Origin: an uncultured Clostridium sp.
Lineage (GTDB): Bacteria > Bacillota > Clostridia > Lachnospirales > Lachnospiraceae
Assembly: GCF_900547735.1 (NCBI RefSeq)
Contig: NZ_URHZ01000023.1
Location: 1-64,000, forward strand
Length of the DNA stretch: 64,000 bases
Direction: 5' to 3'
Position numbers and translations under genes: made by a program. Each line of letters begins with the position of its first letter. Within the stretch, counting starts at the first letter, position 1. Positions 15,723 to 25,024 of the stretch are shown piece by piece. The notes beneath the pieces were generated by a model. That model was not told the origin of the DNA. It ran no database searches and saw only the letters and a program-made list of their open reading frames with translations.

Positions 15723-17480
15723 TTGTTTGGAAAAGTATTGGAATATGCCGGTGAGTACCGAAAGACTACATACCGGGCAATTGCAGCCATGCTAATCGGA
15801 TTGATAATGAATGTCCTGCCGTTTTTGTTTATTTATCAGATTATCAGTCCGCTGCTGATGCGGGAACCCATAACAGTCTCGGCGATGGCCTGGCGGGTAT
15901 TGGCTATTGCCGTCTGCGGCGTTCTCTATGCGGTGTTTTATATACGGGGACTGGCGCTTTCGCATGAGTCCGCGTATCATACCCTGGAAAACTTACGGTT
16001 ATCCCTGCAGGGCAGGCTGGAAAAGCAGCCTCTTGGAGTTATACAGGAAAAGGGGGTCGGCAGTATTAAAAAGATGTACATAGAGGATATCGACAGTATA
16101 GAGCTGCTTCTTGCACATGCGCTGCCCGAAGGATTCAGCAATCTCTTTGTTCCTGTCCTGGTGTTTATTGCCATGTTCTTTGTGGACTGGAAGCTGGCAT
16201 TCCTGTCCCTGGCCTCGCTGCCTATCGGCCTGATTTCCATGATGGCCATGTATAAATCCGGCATGAGCCGGATGGGGGATTATTATGAGTCCGGGCGGAG
16301 AATGAACAATACAATTGTGGAATACATCAATGGAATGGAAGTCGTCAAGGTATTCAACCGGGACGGTGAGTCCTACAGGCGTTTTGAAAAGGATGTGCGC
16401 GGTTACCGCGATTTTACGCTGGCCTGGTATAAGGTGTGCTGGCCCTGGATGGCTCTTTATAACAGCATACTTCCCTGTGTGGCCATGTTTACCCTTCCCG
16501 TCGGTTCATATCTGGTGCTGAAAGGCGATTCCACCCTTCCCGACCTGGCATTGGTTCTGTGCATGTCTTTTGGCATTGGGGCGCCCCTGGTCCGGGCAGT
16601 GGGGTTTATGTCCACACTTCCCCAGATTAACTATAAGATTGCCGGTCTGGAAGCCATGATGAGCTCACCTCCCCTTCAGCAGAGCGATGAGCCCTTCACA
16701 GGGAAGGAACACAGTATCCTATTCAGGAATGTCCGTTTTGCTTACCAGGAAAAGGAAGTGCTCCATGGGGTTTCACTGGATATACCCCAGGGCAGCCTGA
16801 CGGCGCTGGTGGGAGAGTCTGGGAGCGGTAAATCCACATTGGCGAAGCTGTTGGTCCACTTCTACGATGTGACCGGAGGTTCTGTAAGTATCGGAGGGCA
16901 GGACATCCGCCGGATGAGCATAGAGGCGCTGAATAACGAAATTTCCTATGTAGCCCAGGAACAATTTCTATTTAACACGAGCCTTTTGGAAAATATCCGT
17001 TTGGGTAAGCTGGAAGCGTCGGATGCGGAAGTGCTGGATGCGGCTGAAAAGGCCCAATGCGGGGAGTTCCTGGCCCGTTTGGAACAAGGTATTCATACGA
17101 TGGCAGGCGATGGCGGCAGGCAGCTTTCGGGCGGAGAGCGCCAGCGTATCTCCCTGGCCAGGGCAATTTTAAAAAATGCCCCGATTGTTGTGCTCGATGA
17201 GGCCACGGCATTCATGGATCCGGAGAACGAAGAGAAAATGAATGCCGCAATCGCAGAGGTCATCAGAGGCAAGACGGTTATTGTCATTGCACACCGCCTG
17301 CATTCCATTGTGAATGCAGATCGGATCTGTGTACTGGATGACGGGAAACTTGCCGCAGTGGGAACTCATCGGGAACTGCTGAAAGAAAGCAGAAAATATC
17401 AAAAACTCTGGGAAGCGGCCCAGGGAAGCGCCCGGTGGAAAGTAACCACCCACGGGGAGAAGGGGGATGAAAAACTATGA
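15723..17480 (+). CDS. ABC half-transporter (exporter fold), first of second pair
   Basis: 585 residues: six-helix membrane domain (about 15-310) and an ATPase domain with Walker A GESGSGKSTLAK, signature QLSGGERQRISLARA and Walker B IVVLDEATAFMD, all normal. The start is TTG, eight bases after AAGGAGG. It overlaps the next gene by four bases (ATGA). With its partner it resembles the YbtP/YbtQ and IrtA/IrtB style of ABC proteins, some of which import iron-siderophores despite the exporter fold; this is inference from general appearance and from the iron-box-like palindrome in front. A drug or peptide exporter under TetR control is the alternative. Confidence 0.88.
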   Translation: MFGKVLEYAGEYRKTTYRAIAAMLIGLIMNVLPFLFIYQIISPLLMREPITVSAMAWRVLAIAVCGVLYAVFYIRGLALSHESAYHTLENLRLSLQGRLEKQPLGVIQEKGVGSIKKMYIEDIDSIELLLAHALPEGFSNLFVPVLVFIAMFFVDWKLAFLSLASLPIGLISMMAMYKSGMSRMGDYYESGRRMNNTIVEYINGMEVVKVFNRDGESYRRFEKDVRGYRDFTLAWYKVCWPWMALYNSILPCVAMFTLPVGSYLVLKGDSTLPDLALVLCMSFGIGAPLVRAVGFMSTLPQINYKIAGLEAMMSSPPLQQSDEPFTGKEHSILFRNVRFAYQEKEVLHGVSLDIPQGSLTALVGESGSGKSTLAKLLVHFYDVTGGSVSIGGQDIRRMSIEALNNEISYVAQEQFLFNTSLLENIRLGKLEASDAEVLDAAEKAQCGEFLARLEQGIHTMAGDGGRQLSGGERQRISLARAILKNAPIVVLDEATAFMDPENEEKMNAAIAEVIRGKTVIVIAHRLHSIVNADRICVLDDGKLAAVGTHRELLKESRKYQKLWEAAQGSARWKVTTHGEKGDEKL

Positions 17481-19228
17481 TTGCTTTGATGAAACGGATT
17501 CTTGCCGTATCAGGAGAGTATAAAGGCAGAATTCAGTTGGCCTTTGTATTTTCCTTTCTGAAATCGCTGCTTTCCAAGGCGCCTCTCATGTTGGGGTTTA
17601 CAGCCCTGGCGGCATTCTACAGGGGTGGCATGACAAAGGAAATTTGTATTTGGCTGGGAACAGCCATGTTTCTATGCATTGTATTTCAGGTTATATTTCA
17701 CCATATTGCGGACCGCCTTCAGTCGGCCGCCGGGTTCATGGCGTTTTCCGACATGAGAATGAAATTGGGCGGTCATCTGAGAAAGATGCCTATGGGTTAT
17801 TTTACGGAAGGCAATATTGGAAAAATAAGTTCGGTTTTATCGTCTGATATGGTATTTATTGAAGAAAATTGCATGATGGTGCTGGCGGACATGATGAGCT
17901 ATCTCTTTTCCGAGGCCATTATGATAATATTCCTCCTTTTCTTTAATGTTTGGATTGGTCTGGCCGCCATTGGCGTTGTGCTCGCGATTCTCCTGATTGC
18001 AAAAGGCATGAAAGAGGAAAGCGCCGGAGACTCTGCGGTTAAACAGGAGCAAAATGAGAAACTGACCGATGCGGTATTAGGCTTTACAGAGGGGATTGGT
18101 ATTATCAAAACCTATAACCTGCTGGGGGATAAATCCAGGGAACTGACGGATAATTTTGCTGAAAGCCGCCGCACGGCCATTCAGTTTGAGGAGAACCATG
18201 CCCCTTACCAGCGGCGGCTGAACATGGCCTATGGTGTGGGTTCTGCAATCATTGTCGGAATTTCACTTTTACTCAGCAGCCGCGGCCTTTTGGACGTAAT
18301 TTATGTGGTGGGTATTTTATTGTTTGTCTTCGACCTGTTTGGCCCGATAAAGGCATTGTACAGCCAGACAACCCGATTGACGGTCATGAGCAGTTGTATG
18401 GACCGCATTGAAGAGGTGTTTGCAGAGAAGGAGCTGCCGGATGACGGCACATCCTCCATCCCGGAGAAAAGCAGTATACCGGAGGTTGAATTCCGGCATG
18501 TGAGTTTTGGATACGGCGGAAAGGAGGTGCTGCACGATGTTTCCCTGACATTGCCGGGAAACCGTATGCTTGCTCTGGTCGGTCCTTCCGGCGGCGGAAA
18601 GTCTACGGTTGCAAGCCTGCTGACCCGGTTTTGGGATGTGGACAGCGGTCAGGTACTGATTCGCGGAAAAGACGTGAGGGAGGTGAGGCTCAGCGACCTG
18701 ATGGATCATATCAGTATGGTATTCCAACGGGTATACTTATTTCGGGACAGCATTTATAACAACATCAGCATGGGCCGGCCGGACGCCACCCGTGAGGAGG
18801 TCCTGGAAGCGGCAAGGAAGGCCCGTTGCTATGACTTCATTATGGCGCTGCCTGAGGGCTTTGAGACCGTGATAGGAGAAGGCGGGGAGACCTTATCAGG
18901 CGGCGAAAGGCAACGGATTTCAATCGCCCGCTGTATCCTGAAGGATGCGCCGATTGTCATTCTCGATGAGGCGACAGCCAGCGTGGATGCCGACAATGAG
19001 AGCTGCATTCAGGAAGCGATCAGCCAGTTGTGCCTGGGTAAGACGTTATTCGTGATCGCCCACCGTCTGAACACGATCCGGGAGGCGGATCAGATTCTTG
19101 TGATTGCAGACGGACGGATTGCTCAGGCAGGCACCCATGAACAGTTGATCCGCCAGGAAGGCATTTACCGTAATTTTGTCACGGTGCGGGAAAACAGCCG
19201 GGGGTGGGGCCGAAGTACCGCTTTATGA
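17477..19228 (+). CDS. ABC half-transporter (exporter fold), second of second pair
   Basis: 583 residues, start ATG inside the stop region of the previous gene. The membrane domain occupies about residues 15-310 and the nucleotide-binding domain the rest, with Walker A GPSGGGKSTVAS, signature TLSGGERQRISIARC, Walker B IVILDEATASVD and the H-loop FVIAHRLNT. Unlike the first pair in this window, both subunits here keep consensus ATP sites. Very likely forms a heterodimer with the preceding gene. Substrate unknown; see that entry for the iron-siderophore hypothesis. Confidence 0.9.
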   Translation: MIALMKRILAVSGEYKGRIQLAFVFSFLKSLLSKAPLMLGFTALAAFYRGGMTKEICIWLGTAMFLCIVFQVIFHHIADRLQSAAGFMAFSDMRMKLGGHLRKMPMGYFTEGNIGKISSVLSSDMVFIEENCMMVLADMMSYLFSEAIMIIFLLFFNVWIGLAAIGVVLAILLIAKGMKEESAGDSAVKQEQNEKLTDAVLGFTEGIGIIKTYNLLGDKSRELTDNFAESRRTAIQFEENHAPYQRRLNMAYGVGSAIIVGISLLLSSRGLLDVIYVVGILLFVFDLFGPIKALYSQTTRLTVMSSCMDRIEEVFAEKELPDDGTSSIPEKSSIPEVEFRHVSFGYGGKEVLHDVSLTLPGNRMLALVGPSGGGKSTVASLLTRFWDVDSGQVLIRGKDVREVRLSDLMDHISMVFQRVYLFRDSIYNNISMGRPDATREEVLEAARKARCYDFIMALPEGFETVIGEGGETLSGGERQRISIARCILKDAPIVILDEATASVDADNESCIQEAISQLCLGKTLFVIAHRLNTIREADQILVIADGRIAQAGTHEQLIRQEGIYRNFVTVRENSRGWGRSTAL

Positions 19229-19382
19229 ATGAGCGGCTTACAAAACACAGATTCTTCACAGGGTTTTCAGCTTGATTTCAAGTTCCCATGATATACCGAG
19301 AAAAATCATGAGAGGAGAGCGGCTTTGAAAAGGTACATGATTCGGGCAACAGCCCTTTGTGTGACGGCCGCTGTTAACGCCC

Positions 19383-19428
19383 AAAAATCCAGATGGGAGT
19401 CAGAGATGGCTCACTATCTGGATTTTTT
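19383..19428. terminator. Bidirectional terminator between ABC pair and RNase G
   Basis: AAAAATCCAGAT paired with ATCTGGATTTTT around a 21-base loop. A and T tracts on both sides serve the plus-strand ABC operon and the converging minus-strand RNase G operon. Confidence 0.9.
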
Positions 19429-19480
19429 ATACAAAAAAACAGGAGCATCGCTCCTGACACGAAATCAAAATGATTTCACG

Positions 19481-20686
19481 TCATTGTGCGACACTCTCTT
19501 TCAGCATTTCGTAAAATGGTCTTCTCACTTTTTTTCTTGTTATCTCCACGAGTCCCAGCTTTGTCATTTCCACCAGCACGGTCTTGACCGGATCTTTTCT
19601 CAGCTCTTCTTCCAGGCGGGCCAGCAGAAGTTTCTTGTGCTCCTCTTTCGTCATATCGATAAAATCCACAATGATAATTCCCGACAGGTTCCGCAGGCAC
19701 AGCTGTCTTGCCGTCTCGGCGGCGGCCTCCAGGTTGATCTTAAGGATGGTGTCGTCCACGTTCTTTTTCCCTGTATATTTCCCGGTATTGACATCCACAA
19801 CCGTCAGCGCTTCCGTCGGCTCAATCACGAGATAGCCTCCCGATTTCAGCCAGACCCGGCGGCCGGAAGCTTCCTCCATGGCAGATTCGAGACTGTACAG
19901 CTTAATCAGGGGAACCGCCGAATCTTCATAAAACTTTAGTTTCCCTGCATCATCCGGCTGGTTCTCTTCCAGATAGGCTTTCATCCTCTTGTGGCACTCC
20001 GGAATATCCGTGATAATTGCCTCCAGGCTGCCCGCAAACGTATCGCGGAGTCCCGCAATATAAGAAGGCTCCGCGCTTTCCAGCACGGAATAGCAGGTCC
20101 GGCAGGCGGCTTTTGACAGCAGCTCCTCCATCTTATCCTTAAGCGTCAGCACCTCCCGCCCGATTGTCTCCTTTGCCGCACCCATGGCATTGGTCCTGAC
20201 AATCACGCCGAAACGCTCATCCTTCAGTGCGTCCAGATATTCCTTTACTTCCTCTTTCCACTTCTCGTCCCGGATTTTCACGGAAAAACCGACCTGGTTT
20301 TTGCCCATGGTCAGGACAGCGTATTTGCCGGTAAAATTCAGGTAACTGCTGAGAACGGGATCTTTTGTCTTCACCGCATCCCGCGCCACCTGGACCACCA
20401 GCTCATCCCCCTGTTTGACCGTCCGGTCCGGACAGAGAGCAGGAAGACAGTCGGCAAACAGATGGATCCTGTTCTCCGTCAGGCTGTAGTATCCCGTCTT
20501 TCCCCCGCCTAGATCTACAAAAGCGGCATTGATATTTTTCACGATATTCTGCACTTTTCCAATATAAATATTGCCCAGGAGGCTGCTGCTTTCCTCCTGC
20601 TCCAGATTCAGGGAGCGGCACTTGCAGTCGGCCATCAGTGCAGTCAGGATCGTTCCCTTCCATTTGGTTACAATCAGTTTATTCAA
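19481..20686 (-). CDS. rng: Ribonuclease E/G family protein
   Basis: Single-strand endoribonuclease of the RNase G type, acting in 5S/16S rRNA maturation and mRNA decay. The 401 residues have an S1-like region with GNIYIGKVQNIVKNINAAFVD and GYYSL near the start. Later come YLVIEPTEALTVVDVNTGKY with the catalytic aspartate motif, LSGIIIVDFIDM, and the conserved LARLEEELRKDP region. The start is TTG at 20686, overlapping the stop of the TIGR03936 gene by eight bases with GGAG just upstream. It lacks the long C-terminal degradosome scaffold of RNase E. It is the last gene of a three-gene minus-strand unit that many clostridia place directly before rplU. Confidence 0.93.
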   Translation of the reverse strand: MNKLIVTKWKGTILTALMADCKCRSLNLEQEESSSLLGNIYIGKVQNIVKNINAAFVDLGGGKTGYYSLTENRIHLFADCLPALCPDRTVKQGDELVVQVARDAVKTKDPVLSSYLNFTGKYAVLTMGKNQVGFSVKIRDEKWKEEVKEYLDALKDERFGVIVRTNAMGAAKETIGREVLTLKDKMEELLSKAACRTCYSVLESAEPSYIAGLRDTFAGSLEAIITDIPECHKRMKAYLEENQPDDAGKLKFYEDSAVPLIKLYSLESAMEEASGRRVWLKSGGYLVIEPTEALTVVDVNTGKYTGKKNVDDTILKINLEAAAETARQLCLRNLSGIIIVDFIDMTKEEHKKLLLARLEEELRKDPVKTVLVEMTKLGLVEITRKKVRRPFYEMLKESVAQ

Positions 20687-21395
20687 TCTCGGCTCCGTAT
20701 TCTTCCAATGCTTTAAATTGATGGTTTTCTTCCCCGCCCTCGTCGGCATAAACTTCCTCGCGCTGCACCTGGAACCCGAAGACAGGATATTCCTGTCCAA
20801 GGAAACTGTAATAAGCGCCGATAATCTGTTCCGGTTTTACGTTGGCCGTGCTGCCGGATGAAATCTTCAAAAAGATCCGGGTATTCTCATCCGTCAGATA
20901 CGCCTCATAAATGTAGGGACGCAGATCCATGGTTTTTTCACCCTTTTTGGTCTTCTTTACTATTTCTATCGATTCACTGCCGCAGAACTCCAGCAGGCCT
21001 TTCATAAATCCGGGGACATCCTCCGGCTCATACTCTTCTTTGAACCATACCGTATAATCGGCGGCAGCCACGAGGGACATTGCATTTTTCGCGGCATCAT
21101 CCAGTTTTCTGTAGCTTAATACGCGGAAACCTTCCGCATTTTCCCGGTTGATCCGCTCCATCATTGTGCGGGAATCCTCTGTGGAGTTCACTTCGATATC
21201 TACGTATTCCCCATTGCTTAATATGCCCACTCCGAGCGGGGAGGCGAAGGACATGATTTGATGCGGGCTGAAGCCCTCGCTGTAACGGATATCCACATCC
21301 GCCCTTCTCATCACCTTCTGAAAATAGCGCATAATGTCGAGATGGCCAATAAACTTTAACGGGCCTTGCTTACTGAACTTCATTCTTATTTTCAT
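20679..21395 (-). CDS. TIGR03936 family radical-SAM-associated protein (DUF2344)
   Basis: A 238-residue protein of the DUF2344/TIGR03936 family, recognised by MKIRMKFSKQGPLKFIGHLD, the segment FSPHQIMSFASPLGVGILS and the AMSLVAAADYTVWF region. The ATG at 21395 has AGGAGGGG six bases upstream; a longer in-frame start is unnecessary. It overlaps the upstream radical-SAM gene by 26 bases and the downstream RNase G gene by eight. The family always travels with TIGR03960 radical-SAM proteins; its job is unproven, although an RNA-modification role has often been suggested because of the RNase/ribosomal neighbours. Confidence 0.92.
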   Translation of the reverse strand: MKIRMKFSKQGPLKFIGHLDIMRYFQKVMRRADVDIRYSEGFSPHQIMSFASPLGVGILSNGEYVDIEVNSTEDSRTMMERINRENAEGFRVLSYRKLDDAAKNAMSLVAAADYTVWFKEEYEPEDVPGFMKGLLEFCGSESIEIVKKTKKGEKTMDLRPYIYEAYLTDENTRIFLKISSGSTANVKPEQIIGAYYSFLGQEYPVFGFQVQREEVYADEGGEENHQFKALEEYGAEIE

Positions 21396-23244
21396 AGCAG
21401 ACCCCTCCTTTATATTTTGCCACACCGCAGCCGGAACATTTTGCTCGGCAGTTCGGCGTCACGGTCTCTTTGACCGCATTATTCCATTCACGTTTTAAGA
21501 ACTCTTTTGTCACTCCGGCATCGATGAAATCCCATGGGAACACTTCATCCAGACTGCGCTCCCTCACGGTATAGAAATCAATGTCCACACCGCAGGTTTC
21601 AAATGCCTGCATCCAGATTTCATTGTGGAAATATTCCGACCAGGAATCGTAGAGGGCGCCGTTCTTGTAGGCCTCCTCCACCACGGCCGCCACCTTCCGG
21701 TCGCCCCGCGCCAGCACGCCCTCGAGGACGGTCAGATCCGCCTCGTGCCAGTTGTAGCGCAGGCTCTTGCGGTTGAGCATTTCCTTCATCTTCTTATTTA
21801 CAATGTACGCCCTGTCGAGAAATTCCTGTTTGGTGCACATTCTGGCCCACTGGAAGGGGGTAAACGGCTTCGGGACAAAGAAGGAGGAACTGGCGGTAAC
21901 CTGAACTTTTCCGTTTCGTTCTTCCTTTGGAATATTATAGTATTCCTCGGCCACTTTTTCAGAAAGCTCCGCAATTCCCTCCATGTCTTCCACCGTCTCA
22001 GTCGGAAGACCCAGCATGAAATAAAGTTTCACACGGTTCCATCCGCCTTTGAACGCCTGTGCGGAGCCGTTCAGGATATCTTCCTCGGTCAGGCCCTTGT
22101 TGATGACATTTCGAAGACGCTGTGAACCGGCCTCCGGCGCAAAGGTCAGGCTGCTCTTCTTGACATCCTGCACCTTACTCATAACATCCAGTGAGAACGC
22201 ATCGATTCGCAGGGAAGGAAGAGATACGTTGATTCCTTTGCCGTCAAACTCCTCTATCAGGAAGGTCACAAGCCCCTCTAACTGCGTATGGTCACTGGAA
22301 CTTAAGGAACTCAGGGAAATTTCCTCATGGCCCGTGCTTTTTAACATCTTATATGCCAGGTTCTTCAGTTCTTCGAGACTTCTCTCCCTGACGGGACGGT
22401 ACACCATACCAGCCTGGCAGAAACGGCAGCCGCGTATACAGCCGCGCATAATTTCCAGGACGACGCGGTCCTGGGTTACCTTAAGAAACGGAACGATTGG
22501 TTTTTCCGGATAGCAGGTATTTTCCATATCCATAATAAGCTGTTTCTCCACCTTGTCCGGAGCATGGGGATTCACGGGAACCATGCGTTCGATGGTTCCG
22601 TCCTCCTTATACCATACTTCATAGAAAGAAGGAACATAGATACCCGGAATCTCCGCCGCCGCTTCCAGGAATTCTTTTCTGGTTCCGCCGCGCTTTTTAA
22701 TCTCTTTATACCGGTCCAGAAGTTCAAAATAAACCACCTCGCCCTCACCGATGTAGAAGAGGTCAAAGAAAGGCGCAATCGGCTCGGGATTATAGCTGCA
22801 CGGCCCGCCGCCTATCACAATCGGATCTTCTTCCGTCCGGTCCTCCGCATGAAGCGGGATATGGGCCAGATCGAGGACCTGCAGGATGTTGGTATAGCAC
22901 ATCTCATACTGGAGGGTAATTCCGAGGAAATCAAAATCCTTCACCGGATCCTGACTCTCCATCGCGAATAACGGGATGTTCTTCTCCCTCATGATCTTGT
23001 CCAGATCCGTCCATGGGGAATAAACGCGCTCACAGTATACGTCCTCGCGTTTGTTAAACATATCGTAGAGAATCTGGATGCCCAGATGGGACATTCCTAT
23101 CTCATATACGTCCGGGAAACACATGGCAAACCTTACGTCCACCTTGGACGGGTCTTTTTTCACCATGTTGACCTCACCGCCGATGTAGCGGGCAGGCTGC
23201 TGGATACTTAATAATACTTCATCAGTTAAAGCTAATTTTCTCAT
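21370..23244 (-). CDS. TIGR03960 family B12-binding-type radical SAM protein
   Basis: 624 residues. An N-terminal cobalamin-binding-like domain (FAMCFPDVYEIGMSHLG, IGGGPCSYNPEP) is followed by a radical-SAM core with the CxxxCxxC cluster motif CIRGCRFCQAG near residue 290. Further on are LSSSDHTQLEGL, SLRIDAF and FAPEAGSQRLRNVINK. The C terminus carries extra cysteines in NCRAKCSGCG, a probable second metal site. It begins after a modest AAGGAAA site and is first in the operon with TIGR03936 and RNase G. Reaction and substrate are not established for the family. Confidence 0.93.
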   Translation of the reverse strand: MRKLALTDEVLLSIQQPARYIGGEVNMVKKDPSKVDVRFAMCFPDVYEIGMSHLGIQILYDMFNKREDVYCERVYSPWTDLDKIMREKNIPLFAMESQDPVKDFDFLGITLQYEMCYTNILQVLDLAHIPLHAEDRTEEDPIVIGGGPCSYNPEPIAPFFDLFYIGEGEVVYFELLDRYKEIKKRGGTRKEFLEAAAEIPGIYVPSFYEVWYKEDGTIERMVPVNPHAPDKVEKQLIMDMENTCYPEKPIVPFLKVTQDRVVLEIMRGCIRGCRFCQAGMVYRPVRERSLEELKNLAYKMLKSTGHEEISLSSLSSSDHTQLEGLVTFLIEEFDGKGINVSLPSLRIDAFSLDVMSKVQDVKKSSLTFAPEAGSQRLRNVINKGLTEEDILNGSAQAFKGGWNRVKLYFMLGLPTETVEDMEGIAELSEKVAEEYYNIPKEERNGKVQVTASSSFFVPKPFTPFQWARMCTKQEFLDRAYIVNKKMKEMLNRKSLRYNWHEADLTVLEGVLARGDRKVAAVVEEAYKNGALYDSWSEYFHNEIWMQAFETCGVDIDFYTVRERSLDEVFPWDFIDAGVTKEFLKREWNNAVKETVTPNCRAKCSGCGVAKYKGGVCYENKNEVQ

Positions 23245-23401
23245 TATTTTTCCTTGTTTATTATGCTGTTCGCACAGTATTTTGGGTTTGCGTTATGGCT
23301 CAAACCAATGTGCCACAACGCATAATTATAAGGCATTTCATGGCATTAATCAACACCATTCGGCAGAACATATTAATCCCGCTTTACTATATTGTTACTG
23401 T

Positions 23402-23432
23402 TTACACCGCATTGCGCTGTGAACAGTAATAC
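23402..23432 (+). repeat. Partial copy of dispersed intergenic element (copy D)
   Basis: CACCGCATTGCGCTGTGAACAG with flanks matches CACCGCAATGCGCGATGGAACAG in copy A (near 26394-26416). The rest of the 300-base gap 23245-23544 shows no gene; it carries the promoter region of the TIGR03960 gene and an imperfect hairpin (TTACTGTT / AACAGTAA) around this repeat. Confidence 0.6.
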
Positions 23433-23544
23433 TATATTTACCAGTATAACAGAACTATATAGAATTAGCACCGACAAAAAATCATATCCGCCTATTTCAT
23501 AGCAGCAGCTAAAACGCAGGGGTTCCGGAACACATGGCAAGTTA

Positions 23545-24063
23545 TTATACAGGATTACAGAGCACCTCTTTCAGGCAGTTCTGCATCCGGATCTCCCGAT
23601 CCAACTGGCAGGGAAGGTATAGAGAGGCCCTTTTCTTTAAAGAAACCCGGTCTGATAAAGACAATAGCTCCGCTACAAAACGGGAACAGAAATAGCGGCT
23701 TTTAAAATCCCAGGGAATATGCAGCAGGCAAAGGAAAACACCTGCCTTCGAATAGTGAAACTGCTCTTTTGCCTTCTCCATTTCTGCAATTTTTAACTTC
23801 ATTTTATCAAAATCTGCACCGGATATTTCCAGACGATAGCAAACGCTTTCTCCGATCCTCTTTTTATGTCTTCCCGGATACTCCTTCCTGAATCCTCTGA
23901 AATTAAAGCTATAGAAATATTCGTTGGAATCGTCCAGCGAAATGGACGCATGTGTGTAGCCTTTTCCGCCGGCCCAATAGATGAAATTTGAAAAGATACT
24001 GTAATACCTTGTAAATAACACGGTAATTGTACGCTCATTGTTTTCTTCCATCTTCAGTTCCAT
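23545..24063 (-). CDS. Permuted papain-like (YiiX/NlpC-P60 type) protein
   Basis: 172 residues from the ATG at 24063, which has AGGAGGG five bases upstream. The order of likely catalytic residues is His first (YTHASISL, His38) and Cys late (YFCSRFVAELL, Cys126), the arrangement of circularly permuted NlpC/P60 (YiiX/YebB-like) hydrolases. FSNFIYWAGGKGYTHASISL resembles the first strand-helix of that fold. There is no signal peptide, so a cytoplasmic site is likely. Such proteins cleave amide or thioester/lipid bonds; the substrate is unknown. It is third in a small operon behind a 102-residue helical protein and a 24-residue membrane peptide, suggesting a membrane- or granule-linked role. Family call is by motif, not by search. 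Confidence 0.65.
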   Translation of the reverse strand: MELKMEENNERTITVLFTRYYSIFSNFIYWAGGKGYTHASISLDDSNEYFYSFNFRGFRKEYPGRHKKRIGESVCYRLEISGADFDKMKLKIAEMEKAKEQFHYSKAGVFLCLLHIPWDFKSRYFCSRFVAELLSLSDRVSLKKRASLYLPCQLDREIRMQNCLKEVLCNPV

Positions 24064-24082
24064 ATCAGCCCTCCTATATCCC

Positions 24083-24391
24083 TCAACAGCCCCGGCTCCG
24101 ATGTTTGTGACGGGGACTCTGCTCCGCAGGTTCTTCTCCCTTCTCCTCCTTTTCAAGGAATGCATCCACAAAGGCATCCTCTACTTTTTTATAGCCTCCC
24201 ACTACGGTATCCTCGATTTTCCGGTATAGGGCCGTCGCCTTTGTTGCCATTTGACCGCTTTTCAGGGTATAGCCCGAAGGGGTTTCTTTATTTTTTTCCA
24301 AAAATGAATCTGTAAATTTTCCTTCCACGTTCTTATATGCCCCGATTACGGTTTCTCCGATTTTTCCGGGTTTCAGCTTATATTCGCTCAT
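24083..24391 (-). CDS. Small two-repeat helical protein of unknown function
   Basis: 102 residues starting at the ATG at 24391 behind GGAGG. Two similar halves are visible: GKIGETVIGAYKNVEGKFTD followed by SFLEK, and YRKIEDTVVGGYKKVEDAFV followed by DAFLEK. Each is an amphipathic helix with the pattern VxGAYKxVExxFxDxFLEK. The C terminus is charged (KEEKGEEPAEQSPRHKHRSR). The helices recall phasin-like or lipid-surface-binding proteins, but I cannot name a family. It lies 19 bases upstream of the papain-like gene and downstream of a tiny membrane peptide gene. Confidence 0.7.
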   Translation of the reverse strand: MSEYKLKPGKIGETVIGAYKNVEGKFTDSFLEKNKETPSGYTLKSGQMATKATALYRKIEDTVVGGYKKVEDAFVDAFLEKEEKGEEPAEQSPRHKHRSRGC

Positions 24392-24447
24392 ATGCGTATC
24401 CTCCATAATATCCATAATAACTTTCTTACTGCGTTATTCCTAACGCC

Positions 24448-24522
24448 TTATTTCCTTTTTATAATTACGGCAACGGCTGTGACAACAGCAGCCGCAACGG
24501 CAACAACAACGATTTTTCCCAT
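24448..24522 (-). CDS. 24-residue hydrophobic peptide (small membrane protein)
   Basis: Short gene with a textbook ribosome site: GGAGG, eight bases, ATG. The product MGKIVVVAVAAAVVTAVAVI (then IKRK) is a single hydrophobic helix with a basic C-terminal anchor, like many bacterial small membrane proteins. It is the first gene of a minus-strand unit with the two-repeat helical protein (56-base gap) and the papain-like protein. Codon choice is consistently Val/Ala rich, and the start and stop fit the spacing to the next gene, so I think it is real. Confidence 0.6.
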   Translation of the reverse strand: MGKIVVVAVAAAVVTAVAVIIKRK

Positions 24523-24957
24523 ACATTTCACCTCCTCTCCACATGCTTACTCATTCTCATCGGCAAGCCCTGTCTTTGATGAGGCTATTTTATAATTGAA
24601 TTGTTTGTGATTTGATTATTTTTTGTTTCTAAAATATTAAACCTCATTCTGTTACGGATAAAAATGCTCCTGAGGCAGTTCCTGAAAACGTTCCCCTCCA
24701 AAACAGGAAGGGATAACCTATACTTACCTATTAAAAAGAGTTTCTCCAAAAGGATTTACGAAAGGCCAGGCGCAGGATGACATCCCTGACCGAATGAGAG
24801 AGGGCGTTTAAAAGGGAATGGTCCGTAAGAAAAAACAAGCGGAGTTACTCGGGGATAGTAAAGACTCAATGTCTGTGGGAGCAGGGAATTGTCTTGCAGG
24901 ACATGCGGAAAGAGCGTTTCTGGTTGTACCGGAACAAATTGGCAAAAAAACAAAAAT
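24523..24957. other. Gene-free stretch between small operon and MFS gene
   Basis: AT-rich 24590-24660 probably holds the minus-strand promoter of the small-peptide operon (a TATAAA-like box near 24590). From about 24750 to 24950 GC rises, but I find no supported gene. The only candidate is a 52-codon plus-strand frame at 24818-24976 that runs into the MFS terminator. Confidence 0.5.
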
Positions 24958-25001
24958 GGGGATGCTGCAAAACTAGTTAACGTAGGTTTTGCAACATCCC
25001 C
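24958..25001 (-). terminator. Terminator of the MFS gene
   Basis: GGGGATG-C-TGCAAAAC pairs with GTTTTGCA-A-CATCCCC (12-base loop). On the minus strand it is followed by ATTTTTGTTTTTTT. Confidence 0.92.
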
Positions 25002-25024
25002 TTATAGTTTGGAAACTGAGCCTC

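Noticed and set aside
19325..19939. Plus-strand frame after the second ABC pair
   Set aside because: It crosses the terminator and lies opposite RNase G; no signal of coding.
24818..24976. 52-codon plus-strand frame (starts MVRKKKQAELL)
   Set aside because: Its last part is the MFS terminator stem and the only possible ribosome site touches the ATG; no family resemblance.
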